NCBI RefSeq assembly: GCF_018320785.1
Contig: NC_054882.1
Span: 28,338,719 to 28,402,718 of the forward strand
Length of the DNA: 64,000 bases
From: Cheilinus undulatus
Lineage: Eukaryota > Chordata > Actinopteri > Labriformes > Labridae
Reading direction: 5' to 3'
Each line of letters opens with the position of its first letter. The first letter of the stretch is position 1. Below are positions 10,750-29,178 of this stretch, piece by piece. The notes under the pieces were generated by a model. That model was not told the origin of the DNA and ran no database searches. It saw only the letters and a list, made by a program, of their open reading frames with translations. A program made the position numbers and the translations under genes.

Positions 10750-13700
10750 TCAAATGTCCACAATGGCAAATATCTCTGGTTTATCTGAATCGTAGATCTG
10801 CATCGCTGAGTAAGTGATTGCTTTCACCTCAGTTCCCTGGATAGACAACAAAGGACATCAAACCTTTAGTATATTCATCATTGTTAAATTCTAAATTAAA
10901 TTATTTTACAGTGATAGTGTTAGAAATATCTTTTAAGTACTTAATGTATTTAGGTTTATTAGCTTACCTGTGGATGTTTTTCAAGTGAGAATTCTTCCCC
11001 CCAACTGTTGTACAAAAATGATATATTAGTGAGCAGCTTGAAAGACAAATAAAATAGCTGAGTAAAAGAAGTTCCTGAGGGAGATGGCAAATTTTCTTTT
11101 CTGTTTTTTATAGGAAATGTGATCAGAGGAAAGAAGAGATGAAAGTGAAAACTAATATTTGTGTTAATGGCTTTTAGTCTCAGTTTTCTGTAAGGGTAAA
11201 AACCCCAAAGAGCCAGAAGCCAGGGTAAGTAGGGTTTTAAAGACCTTCTGTTCTATGTTCCAGGTCCTCGACGAGTATAATTCTATCAAGAGGGTGAGCA
11301 GACTTTAATTCTGGTAGTTTCTGTCATTGTCACACAGACAATGCCAAGCTAAAATATTAGTATTTCCTTTATGAAACTGACAAGCATGACTGCACACAGG
11401 AGGGCTATGGGGAAAATGTACCAAAACTTACCCAATGGAGCGAATCTTGAAGTTAAGTCTGTCTATGTTCAAAACCTTGACTTCCTGGTGGATGGGGATA
11501 AAACATTATTGTTGAGTGCTGTTGTTTAAATTCTGACACTTACTACTAAATTACAAACTCACCCTGGGAACAAAGAAGGGATCTGCACAAAACTTGTACA
11601 GCCAGTCGTCTAGGAAGTGGAAAAGAAGAGATTCCAGGTCGTCACCTTTTGGAGGGAGAAATATTCACAGAGTATATGTTTATATGCAGGTGTATAAAGT
11701 GGAAATCAGGCTTAAGCTTTCAACAAGACCATCAGTTTGTTTTTTAAAATATGTATATTCTGTTCAGTACAGATATGTGTATATATGCATTGAATAAAGA
11801 TATTATATACAGATGTAGAAACCCTACCATACATCTGTGTTTTCCAAATGCATTCAAAGCTTGATATAATTAATCATGGCAAAATATTTATGAAACTACA
11901 AACTGAGGGGTCTCTTTTTAACTGACAAGAATATAGAATTTATGGTATTTGCATTTAACCAAGCAACTTCGATGGGGCAGGAATATATCAGCACTTTCCT
12001 CTGTGGTTAACGGAGTCAGACAAAGTGGTATTCTGTCACCTCTCTCGTTTGACGTGTATGATCTTTCTGTTAAAATCAGTTAAAATCTTATAAGACTGGA
12101 CGTATGGTAGGTGACATCCTCTCCTACCACCTCACTCTGTCATGATGATTGTAAAAACCAAAGATGATCAAAATCAGCAGTTACCATCTTTCTTTATCTC
12201 TCATCAGGCCCTTAGTGTGAGGGAAAAAGTTAAATGTCCAGGGCAAATTTTCAGAAATGACTTCAGTGATGATGTTCAACATCAATGCTGCAAATTGTAT
12301 GCACAAGCTAATACGCAAGCACACAAATTTCAAATGTGTACAGACAATGTAAAAACGCTTAGCTTTATAGAGCTACTCCACTTTGCACTGCTTGCTTATG
12401 GTAAAACCAGAGGTGAAAAGAGTACATGACTATTGTACTCGAGAAAAAGTACAGTTACTCTGGTTAAAATGTACTCAAGTACAAGTAAAAGTACTGGTCT
12501 ATAAATCTACTCAAGTAAAAGTATTTAATTTAAAGTTTACTATAAGTACAGAGCGGCTGTAAGTAGCTACTGTAGAGTTGTACTGTAAAATTTGATCTTT
12601 CCTTTTTGTCAAGAACAACAAAAGAACAGACCTCCAACAAGGTAGCTCAAGTAAAGTCACACCTCTATGATAAAATAAAATACACAGCAAAATTGAAAGT
12701 GTTAATCAAACTCATATAGAATTAAATTTAACACTTTACATGTATTTACATGTAAAGTGGATCTACTCTAGAAAGAACAAAGCAGTCAACCTCATAGGCA
12801 ATGCAGAATACTGAAGTATTCTGCATTTCCTTGCATTATGCATCCATTCGGAACACCTAAAGTCACAGACAGAGCCCTGATTGAGTCGATAACTTCACTC
12901 ATGTTGCAAATGTGTCTAACAACAAAAACAACAACAATCCACCAGAAATACGACTAAAAGAACCCCAGCAGTAATCACTGTACAGCAGGCAACATGTAAA
13001 CACAACTTAACACATCGAAACACTCTGCCCAAGGGCATGATGGGGAACTCTGCCAACACATCCCCAAGATTTGAAATCACAGTGGACAGAGCTTGGATCA
13101 GTTGACTCTACAGAGTTGAACCAACACTGGTGGATTAGCTCTGCCAAATAACTCCAACACTGAGGACCATTATACTTAGAACGGAGTTAAAATGACACTT
13201 TGGAAGTTTAAATACGCTCTGAAATGTTTAAGACTAAGATATCAACACTCCAGTTTTTGCTGTTTTGATGTGTGATTTGGAATCATTCTCTCACTGTGTG
13301 CTACTGTTTAGTCAACAGAGGTGGAAAAAGTAAAAGATATTGTAGTCAAGTAAAAGTTATTCTGTGTGGTATGCTGATATGGACATATGAGCCTAAATTA
13401 AAGTATAAATTAAAGTAACAAACTATCTGTTCTCTCACCCTCTGACTCGATATCAACAGTATCTATCGGTTCTACTGTCTCTGTATCGGTCATGTAGCCA
13501 AACATGCCCATGGCACACTGCTCAAACGCTTCCTCCAGAGAGCTTCCCCAGGAGTGGATTCTTTGAAAAATAAACAGAACATTTGCTTATTTATGACAGT
13601 TATACAACACATAATATACTTTATATGGTATAGAAAATATTGAAGAGACTCACTGTACATCTGCAGTGTGATCAAGGTCTGTGATAGTTAACACAAGAAG

Positions 13701-14014
13701 AGACAGGGTAAGCTGGGCTGTGAGCTGAGTAATATTACAACACGGACAACAGGATAATGATGCTGTATGCATTATGTGTCAATACTTACAGACACGGTTT
13801 CTTATTAAATGAAAATAAACACTATGTTAGTTAACATTAGGTCATTCTAAAGGCAGTTAAACTTATAGCCACACGTGCCTAGTTAAACATGTTAAGCTAA
13901 CTTGCTACTTGATATTGTAGCTTCACACTTACATTCATATTTCTTGTTTATTGGAGGATATTTCGACTTGGTAGTTTTCTGTTCCTCCGTTAGGTCTAGC
14001 TGGCGGTCGTCCAT
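10750..14014 (-). CDS. zbtb8os: Archease, tRNA-splicing ligase cofactor, seven coding exons
   Basis: Archease helps the RTCB ligase complex turn over in tRNA splicing and XBP1 mRNA ligation. Exons in transcript order are 14014-13933, 13678-13654 (only 25 bases), 13560-13439, 11645-11563, 11484-11432, 11004-10968 and 10836-10750. Phases agree at every junction and the product is 162 residues, close to the human 167. Family signatures visible are KYEYLDHTADVQIHSWG near residues 25-41, the EEAFEQCAMGMFGYMTD segment, the DDLESLLFHFLDDWLYKF helix, and the C-terminal IGWGEEFSLEKHPQGTEVKAITYSAMQ with its conserved metal-site region, ending FAIVDI. The gene lies head to head with rbbp4. Intron 3 carries a hAT-like repeat. 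Confidence 0.96.
12408..13385 (+). repeat. Dispersed hAT-like (Tol2-like) repeat, copy 2, in zbtb8os intron 3
   Basis: This starts with CAGAGGTGAAAAG at 12408, followed by repeated TACTCAAGTA and AAAAGTAC words as in the subterminal part of Tol2-type elements. It shares the central CCCAAGGGCATGATGGGGAA block (about 13028-13047) and long flanking blocks with the repeat at 1798-2560. The motif CAGAGGTGGAAAAAGTA returns at about 13315 in the same direction, and no inverted right end was found. No transposase frame remains. The insertion is confined to the intron and leaves the splice sites of zbtb8os intact. Confidence 0.65.
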
Positions 14015-14266
14015 TGTATCTGTGAGTCTTCTCAAGGCTTTATCAAATGTTCAAACCTTATGTTTACCATGTCGCTGAGTTACAAGCGTTTACAACATGA
14101 GGAAGTCATGACGGACGAAACAATGACGTCAGGTCCGTTTTGCTAAGCGCTGATTGGCCGAGCGTGTTGTATTGAGTTGGCGCCATTGCACGTTTTCGTG
14201 CGGTTGACAAAGTTTCTCATAGTTATTGCTACTTTTTGGCTGTGTTAGTGGGTTAACTTTGACACA
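14015..14266. promoter_or_regulatory. Divergent promoter shared by zbtb8os and rbbp4
   Basis: The two start codons are 252 bases apart on opposite strands. In between are a perfect CRE (TGACGTCA) at 14124-14131, a CCAAT box read as ATTGG at 14153-14157, and an E2F-like TTGGCGCC at 14177-14184 followed at once by a YY1-like GCCATT. There is no TATA box. These are classic elements of a bidirectional housekeeping promoter. The sites are seen directly; their use is inference. Confidence 0.7.
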
Positions 14267-22033
<7,767 letters not shown>

Positions 22034-22522
22034 GTCCAGTCTCCACATCTCTTCATTCGACCTGCTTGTTAAAAATGGATCCATTTTCCAGCGTTGGGTG
22101 CATTAGCAGTAAAGTCGTCTAACAGCACATTATTGGCACTGATGACAGCTCAAGGAAAGATGCTGTTTTTATCACCATGTTGTGAACCATTTAAAGTAAG
22201 TCTGTATCAGTCTTATCCTTAGATCTTTGCAGTTTTTCAGACTCTGAGTCATCAGTTTGGCTTGTGGTGAAACCGTCGCTGATGTATCCATTAGCTTTCA
22301 GGTTTGCTCTTTGATGGTCTCTCTTCTTGCATCTTGATAAGTTGTGCTGAAAACATTTCTAGGGTCCATTTTTAATGAAATTGTACATAACCTTGGCTTT
22401 TCTTGAGATTTCTTGATGAATTTTTCCAGACTGTGATTTGTCACTTTTATGTGTTTTTCTTTTCTTCTGCAATATTTTGTCCCATGCTGCATCTGATCTC
22501 CTGTGTACTTGTGTATATTCAT

Positions 22523-22528
22523 AATAAA
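22523..22528 (+). terminator. rbbp4 poly(A) signal
   Basis: AATAAA in the context ATAATAAAATATTT lies 490 bases after the rbbp4 stop codon. A T/G-rich stretch (TTTGTTTTGCTTCTTG) follows from about 22548, as expected for a downstream element. It is the best plus-strand signal before the convergent sync gene. Confidence 0.65.
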
Positions 22529-22737
22529 ATATTTACAGAGAATCCATTTGTTTTGCTTCTTGTCAAAAGTTAATGACGTGTTGGGAGCTGAAAAAGGTAA
22601 CAATAATTGTGGCTATTACAGGTCAACATCTTATCAATTTCTGAGAACAAATGGAACTTCAGTGCCGTGGTTCAGTCTTTTGAAGAGCATCTGTTGGAAG
22701 TAATGGACCCTCCTCTGCAGTGTTTCCACTCACTTCT

Positions 22738-25700
22738 TCACCGCTATTATAAATTAAGAGTTGTGTTAAAATGTGTACGCTCACAAGTCAGTTAAATGTT
22801 TAAAATTATATATTTACTTGCCTCAGAAACGTCAGCTCTGTTAAGAGGTCGTCTCTAAGACCCTCCAAATCTTCTTTTGATTTTCTTTGAACCTCAAACT
22901 CTACTTGCAGTCCTCTCAGAGTTTCTTTTAAATTCTCTATAGTCTCCTGTGAAAAGTGGGAAAACAAACATCTAGTGTCACTCATTTATTTAAACGAATA
23001 TATAAGAAAAGTCCTTTAGTTACTTTACCCTGTGATGTTTGTTGTTCTCCTCCCTCTCCCTCTCCATCAGGCTGATCCTCTGCTCTAGACACACTCTCTG
23101 CACCTCCAGTTTCTGTAAGTCCTCTTTTAAGGGCCCCAGTCTGGCCCTCAGGTCCACCGCCTGCTCCCTGCTCTTTCTCAAAGCGTCTTCACCGATCTGC
23201 CTCCTCCTCAGCAGGGCCATCATCCTCGGCTCGTACCAGCCCTCCAGCGCCTTGATGCTGCCGCTGAGCCGCCGCTGCAGCCGGACAGAAGCCTGTCGGC
23301 ACTGGCTGACGTCGCTCATGGCTCGGGGCCTGAAGGCGCGGGTCGACTGGTCCTTCAGGGAGTTCAGCTGGTTCTGGTAGGACTGCTGGAGCTGGGACAG
23401 CTCCTGGGTTAGATTCTGGATGTGGGCATGAAGTTCCTCCTGTGGATGATTGAAACAAACACTCAATGGCACAACAGTTTGATAGCAGGCTATTAAAAAA
23501 AACTCAAAATGTCATCACTATAATGTCAAGTTTTAAGCTACAGCATAATAATTATAAAACGAGTATACTTTTCAACAGATACAGCATCTGATGTCTTTCT
23601 ACACCATTCTTCTCCATTCATACTGAAATTTTTTCTGATTCTATTTGTCCTCAAAATGGATTGTTTTTAACAGACATGAAAGGTATTGTTTTAAATAAAC
23701 CTAACTATTAATTATTGGACTTTTTCATCTCTTGTGAGTCAGTAAAGATAATCACTATAGTCTAATTAAGAACATTTTACAAGCCTTTATAATGATAGTC
23801 TCAGTGTTAAGTATGTAATTGAATATGTGAACAAGTTTTGTTAAAATATAAAAGTGTTAATACATAAATAAAAACGAATATGCAGGGTAAAATAAGTAAC
23901 TGCATAAAAATTTACCTTATTTTAAGTGACTGACCTAATTCAACAGACGTCCAGATAATTGGTGCCAGTAGTCTCACAATTAGTGAAATGGGGACCACCT
24001 GAATGCACTGAGTATGTCTCAAGTGATTGTAGCTTAAAGACACCTATGTCTGGAAGGTTCAGTCACTGGCTAATCAGTATTCCTGGACTACCATTACACC
24101 ATGAGGACAAAAGAACACTACAAGCGTCTCAGAGAAAAGGTTACAGAAAAGTACAACTGAGGGGATCAATACAAGAAAATCCAAGACACTGAACACCCCC
24201 AGAGTTCAGTTAAATCCATCATCAAGAAATTGAGGGACTATTTATTACATATGTGCAAATCTGCCTTGATCTGTCCGTCCTCACGGACTGAATGACCATG
24301 TACAAAGGAGACTTGTGAGAGAGACCACCAAGACACCTTTGACTACTCTGAAAGACTTAGGGTAAAAGGAATGCAGCAAAATGGAGCATACAGCAAAAGC
24401 TACACAGAAATAGTTTTAAAGACAATGAGGTGAATGTTCTGGAGTGGCAGAGTCTAAGCCAAGACTTCAGTCCAATGGAGAATTTGTGGCTGGATTTGAA
24501 AAGCGCTGTTCACGCCTGATCCCTGTGCAACCTGACGAAGCTCGAGCAGTTTTGCAAAGAATGGAGTAAAATGACAGTGTCCGGATGTGTAACCTGATTT
24601 AGACCTATCCACACATACTCAGTGCTGTGATTGCAGCAGGAGGTGTATCTACAAAATACTGACTTGATGGGGGTGAATATTTATGTGGTCACCTATTTTA
24701 CATTAGATATTTTTAATTAATTGACATTGCTTTGTAGAAATATGTTTTTATTTTGCAATAAAGTGGGTTTTGGGGGGTTAAAAAGCCAAATTATATTGAC
24801 CATTTATGACATATAAAATCACTTGAGGAGTAAAACCTTCAACAGTTAGAAAACCCTTATAGGCACTATACAACACAGTCTTCCTTTAATGGCTGACAAG
24901 ACAAATGGCCAATCATTGTTAAGGATTTTGGGGTGGCCAATCAGATGTCAGAGGGGTAGAGAGGTTGTCAAAATAAGACTTAATGAAAATCATGATAGAA
25001 CACTTATTGAATATACAAAGGTGTTTAGTAAGAAAAACACACAAAGGTCATATTTATTAAATAAATGTCTTAGAAAGAAGATTGAACAATTACAAAGAAC
25101 TCTGACAATTCCATTGTAGTCATCATTAATAAATGACTTAACAGACTGAATATAGAGTAAGTAAATGAGTAAAGAGGTATATGAATAATTGCTTAATGAC
25201 ATTTTATACAGTTCTATAATGGAGACAAATTTGCCTTAAGATAATTTAAAGGTTGCCTCAAAAGAGATAATCTGCTGTTACTCCATCCTGATTGGTTCTG
25301 ACTCCTTTCGGTCCAAACATAAGAAATAAAAGGCTGGTTTAGATTGATATCAAAGATGATTGTTTTCAATGACTGGATGATGTTCAGCATCGACTCCTGT
25401 TACACTTGTCAGCTCTGTTTTACTGGAAAATAAGATCAAATTTCAATAAATGGCGTATATAAAAGTCTGACATTCTAAAACAGCTGGAAAAATGGGCAGT
25501 TGTTTAATTATCTGTTCACTTCCCACATGAAATCATTCCTCCAGGTGTCTGGACTGCAGTGATTCCTACCTGTGTGACTGCAGACTGAGCCACCTCATAC
25601 TCGTGTGCAGCCAGCGTCACCTGGCTCTGGATGCAGTCTCTGGCTGTGGCGAACAGTTTCTTTTTCACCTGCTGCACCTCCTCATAAACGGCGATGTAAT

Positions 25701-26043
25701 CCAGCTGAGCCAGGGTGAGCAGGCGCCGTGTCTCCTCCAGCTTCCCCCTCAGGTGCTCCACCACCCGCAGCATGGGCTCCTGCAGGCGGAGGAGCTCCTG
25801 GATCAGCTCGTTCCTCTGTGTCTCCAGATGAGACACCTGCTGGATGCAGTGCTCAAAAATCCGCCCCAGGTCGTCCATCACTGCCTGGTCTGTCTGGATG
25901 ATGGGATCTGGCTTACTCTCATTTATTTCTGTGTCAGAGTCAGAGTGGCTGCTGTTGGCATCCTCAACAGATACGTGCTCCGTGTGTGGGTCCTTAGTGG
26001 CTGCCACGCCTTTCTCATTCTCTGTAGAGGTTTGATTGTCCAT
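22738..26043 (-). CDS. sync: Syncoilin, muscle intermediate filament protein
   Basis: Syncoilin is an atypical intermediate filament protein that links desmin to the dystrophin complex at muscle membranes. Coding exons in transcript order are 26043-25570, 23439-23029, 22946-22818 and, less surely, 22743-22738. All junctions are phase 0, giving 158+137+43+1 residues. The product of 339 residues is shorter than human (about 482), mainly because the long acidic N-terminal region is reduced. Recognisable parts are the head-to-rod transition [20 protein letters not shown], the coil segment [19 protein letters not shown], and a long heptad-rich coiled coil through exons 2 and 3. Synteny between rbbp4 and nhsl3, in the human orientation, supports the name. 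The proposed last exon holds one codon and TGA. A different last exon remains possible. Confidence 0.85.
23935..24820 (+). mobile_element. Tc1-like DNA transposon, family 1, internally deleted copy in sync intron 1
   Basis: The N-terminal half of a Tc1-type transposase gene is recognisable (words such as CATCATCAAGAAATTGAGGG and GAGAGACCACCAAGACACC). The sequence then jumps at about 24360 to the C-terminal part, in which AACAAGGTGAATGTTCTGGA-like and CCAATGGAGAATTTGTGGCT words encode the conserved region before the final catalytic glutamate. The centre of the transposase, with the first two catalytic aspartates, is missing. The element runs against the direction of sync and does not touch its splice sites. 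The 3' end carries GGGGGTGAATATTTATG, typical of this family. Confidence 0.85.
24830..25569. other. Remainder of sync intron 1 next to exon 1
   Basis: AT-rich sequence between the Tc1 copy and the donor of sync exon 1 at 25569. A plus-strand open frame of 76 codons at 24889-25119 has no recognisable domain and lies antisense in an intron. No repeat was identified. Confidence 0.55.
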
Positions 26044-26299
26044 GGCCCTTTCAGAACAAGCATACTGCTGTTAATCAAGTGGCACAGAAGTAAAATTGAT
26101 GGGATTAGGATTGAAACAATCTCTTTAACTGATTTTCTTTAAGATGTTTTAAATGATAAAGAGAATAAATGTTAATTTAATCAGTTTGGATGACTGAAAA
26201 CTTCAAAAACTATGAAAGCCGGCACACAGGAGCACCTTAAAAACCCTCAATTCACATAAAATGTCTGATCAGGAATAATAAATATGAACTTTTACTTAC

Positions 26300-26515
26300 T
26301 GTGTTTACTCTGACAGTCCAGACAGCTTGCCTTTAAGCATAAGGACAGCTCTGCAGCAGGTCTGTCACTAGGAAAACAGAGGCACACTTTGTGTTATTAA
26401 TAACACTGGAGGCACAGGGGAAACTCAATCTAAGACTCCCACAGCCCCTCATGGGATCCCAAACTGTGTCAGTGCCGTCCACATGCTCTGCATGCATCAG
26501 CTAACACATGTCTGG
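26300..26515 (-). other. Probable non-coding first exon of sync
   Basis: On the minus strand the sequence AAACACA ends in a strong donor, GTAAGT, at 26299-26294. An acceptor, GATTAACAG, lies just upstream of the sync start codon, so a short intron separates an untranslated exon from the coding exon. The far end is placed about 30 bases below a TATA box at 26543-26550. Both ends are inference from signals, not from transcripts. Confidence 0.45.
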
Positions 26516-26542
26516 GCCTGGGTACCACAGAAAGCAGAGCTA

Positions 26543-26550
26543 TATTTATA
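26543..26550 (-). promoter_or_regulatory. TATA box of sync
   Basis: TATAAATA reads on the minus strand about 240 bases above the proposed untranslated-exon donor. The wider word, CTATATTTATA on the plus strand, also comes close to a MEF2 site, with one mismatch. That would fit a muscle gene. The position predicts a start near 26515. Confidence 0.45.
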
Positions 26551-26559
26551 CAGCTTTAC

Positions 26560-27239
26560 AACCTGCTTTTATGAGCATCTGAGTAGGTAATGACATCATG
26601 ACAATAAGCTGTTTGAGCAAAATAACTTTCTACATTCAAACTGTTTGTCACAGCAGGGTGAAAAATGTTAGCAGGTCTGTAAAGCCTTGTCTGTTTGTAG
26701 CTTCATGTAGTGTTGAACTCAGCTGCTCATCAAGTTTGCATGGTTCATAGACAGTATTTGGTTGCAGTGTTTTGCATGCTGTCTATCAAAATAATCTCAA
26801 GCAAATAGAGACCACACACTGGGAGATGTAAAGAGGTGTGTTTAGAGTTAGTCATATTTATTTTGCAGAACAATACCTTGGCTCTCTCATGGAAAAACAC
26901 AGTAATAAAATAATAGTTTATTCAAACAGGAAATTAGTAGATTGGCTGGTAATGTGGCAACATCCATCATGTGTCACCATAGGACCAACCATTCTATACA
27001 ACATAAGAGTGCACCGTGTCATGTGTCTTCAAATGTGAAGTTTTGGGATGTTTTTAGATCAATGGGTAATTTAAGTTTTCATCTATGGGTCAAAAGCTCA
27101 GTCTTCTGCTGTCCCAGAATGATTTTATTAATGTGATAAAACACATAAATATGGGAGATGAGTAGCAAGAAAAAAGGCATATCAATTAATATTGGAAAAG
27201 AAATGAATAGTCAAAAAGCTTATTAAGCTTAGTCTACTC
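26560..27239. other. Intergenic stretch between sync and nhsl3
   Basis: The two genes diverge here. The sequence is AT-rich with no coding exon and no recognised repeat before the hAT end at 27240. It may contain upstream control sequence for sync. Confidence 0.5.
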
Positions 27240-27340
27240 CAGAAGTGTCCAATTTTTTTCCACTGAGGGCCACATTCAGAAAAATATAAAGATGACAGGC
27301 CCACTTTGAAATACCTCACCTTAGTGAAACTAATCCACTT
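27240..27340 (+). mobile_element. hAT (Charlie-like) terminal fragment
   Basis: It starts CAGAAGTGTCC and continues AATTTTTTTCCACTGAGGGC, then CCACATTCAGAAAAATATAAA. This is the well-known end of Charlie-like hAT elements in fish. Only about 100 bases of one end are clear, and no matching inverted end was found before the Tc1 copy at 27689. Confidence 0.6.
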
Positions 27341-27688
27341 TAGTTGAATGCTTATTGACTGAATAAGCTAAAATAAAATACAACTAGCATCACAGCTCTC
27401 CATTTATTCCTATTTGGACAAATCTTCAGTCATTTTTAAGGACTGTGGCCCCCTGGTAGGGATGAGACTGGAGCAGAGAGGGATACGCTGATGGTTCAAC
27501 TCCACATTCAGACTCAAAAAAGAGCAAAGTGTGCAAAGCTGCCAGACTTTTCAGGAGTGTTGGTGTTGTAAGACGATTAGAGTGATATGCTATGTAACTA
27601 GGCTCTTTGGACAGAGAAGAAAAAGCCCCATTCATGCTTCTATTTGCTGCCATTATCCTTTTGTCTTTATTCATCCAGATGATGTACA

Positions 27689-28600
27689 GTGCCTACAAAA
27701 AAAGTGTTCACCCCCTCTGATCTTTTACCCATTTGTTGATTTTATAAATCAATTTTGGTCAATAAAATTGAGGTTTTTTAACAAAAAAGACAGAAAACCT
27801 CTTACATGTCAACATGGAAACAGATTTCTACAAAATGATGTAGAAATAATGTTCTCTTGTCTTCCAGGGCTGGCTGCTGAGAAGCATCCCCACAGCATGA
27901 TGCTGCCACCACCATGCTTCACAGTGGGGATCATGCGTTTGTGGTGATGCGCGGTGTTACCATTCAAACCAAAGTTCAAACCAAAGAACTTTCTTCCACT
28001 TGACCATGGAGTCTCCCATATGCCTTTTGGCGAACACTAGTCTAGATTTAATCTGAGTTTTCTTCAACAGTGACGTTCTCTTTTGACAATCTCCCATAAA
28101 ACTTTGACGAGCCAGGGCAATAATTGTTGAAGTCTCTCCCATCTCAGTCGCTGAAGGTTGTAACTCCTCCAGAGTAGTTGGTGTATTAGTGGCCTCTCTC
28201 ACCAGTGTCCTTCTTGCCGATCCCTCCGTTTGTGAGGACAGGCTGATCTAAGCAGATTTACACGTGTGCTTTATTCCCTCCATTTCTTGATGATGGATTT
28301 AACTGAACTCCGGGTGATGTCCTGTGCCTTGGAAATGTATTATCCATGCTATGAATTGTAATTTTCCTTAATCTTTTTTTCTTAGTTGCTTGGAGTGTTC
28401 TTTTGTCGTCATGGTGTAATGGTAGCCAGGGATCCTGACCAACAAGGGACTTCCAGACACAGGTGTCTTTAAGCTATAAATGCTTGAGATACATTCACTG
28501 CACTCAGGTGATCCAAACTTCACTATTTTTGAGACTACTAGCACCAATTTGGCTGGATCTCTATTTAATAAGGTCAGCAAGGTCAATAATCAAGTGAAAA
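27689..28600 (-). mobile_element. Tc1-like DNA transposon, family 1, minus-strand copy
   Basis: It begins with the terminal word ACAGTGCCTACAAAAAAAGT, then TTCACCCCC, as in other copies of the family. The complement encodes decayed transposase sequence: the start region (CACCATGACGACAAAAGAAC), the N-terminal DNA-binding half, and the GGCAGCATCATGCTGTGGGG block around 27880-27912. The stretch between that block and the 3' terminal region is deleted. Its order is the reverse of the copies at 23935 and 33985. Confidence 0.85.
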
Positions 28601-28829
28601 GCACATTGAGCTTTCCTGCAATGAAATGCCCCTCTTTTTTCTTATTAGACAATGCAAATTTATAAAGCACAAAACTTCACACAAGAAACGAGAGACAAGG
28701 TCGTTTTGACACAAATGTCACTGAAAAGACAGAAGACAGAAAGAAATTAATCGATTCTTTTGCTTGCTGAACCACCATCTGGCCGCTAGATGTCCCCACC
28801 ACACTGACTCCAACCTCCAGGTTTCACCT

Positions 28830-29178
28830 GAGCGCGCGCTGCCTTCTCCTCCTCCTTCTTCTCCTCCAGGTGGGAGCTGCTGCAGGTCGACGGTGACGAA
28901 ACTTCTCTTCATTTCCCTTCTGTGGTCCAGACTGGAGCGTCTTCAGACACAGCGGTGAGGTCAGCTGGCATCCGAGAAAACGGAGCCGTACCCGCGGGTA
29001 CGAACATACCCAGACTCCTCCAGCTTCCTCCAGTGCTTTTTCACGGAAATGCTTCACCTGAAGTTTTCCCTCGGACGGTGAAAGTTTGGAGTTGGAGGAG
29101 GAAGGAGGCAGCGAGGAGACGCTTCCAATGGAGAGAGGCTGAACCTACCGACCTATCCGGATCAGAAAGTTCGACAAG
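28830..29178 (+). other. nhsl3: Probable non-coding first exon and promoter of nhsl3
   Basis: This is the most CpG-rich stretch between sync and the first nhsl3 coding exon, with GCGCGCGC at its start and many CG words. It ends in a donor, CGACAAG followed by GTATTTGG, with the GT at 29179-29180. The only late ATG (29129) opens a frame of four codons. The exon at 44488 starts with an acceptor and untranslated bases, so an upstream untranslated exon must exist, and this is the best candidate. If right, intron 1 is about 15.3 kb. Confidence 0.5.

Noticed and set aside
12142-12429. Plus-strand frame of 95 codons in zbtb8os intron 3
   Set aside because: No domain, antisense in an intron, and it runs into the hAT-like repeat.
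23039-23380. Plus-strand frame of 113 codons
   Set aside because: A shadow of the coiled-coil exon 2 of sync.
25603-26142. Plus-strand frame of 179 codons
   Set aside because: It is antisense to sync exon 1, which has a conserved product, an in-frame start and a good donor. The plus frame shows no domain.
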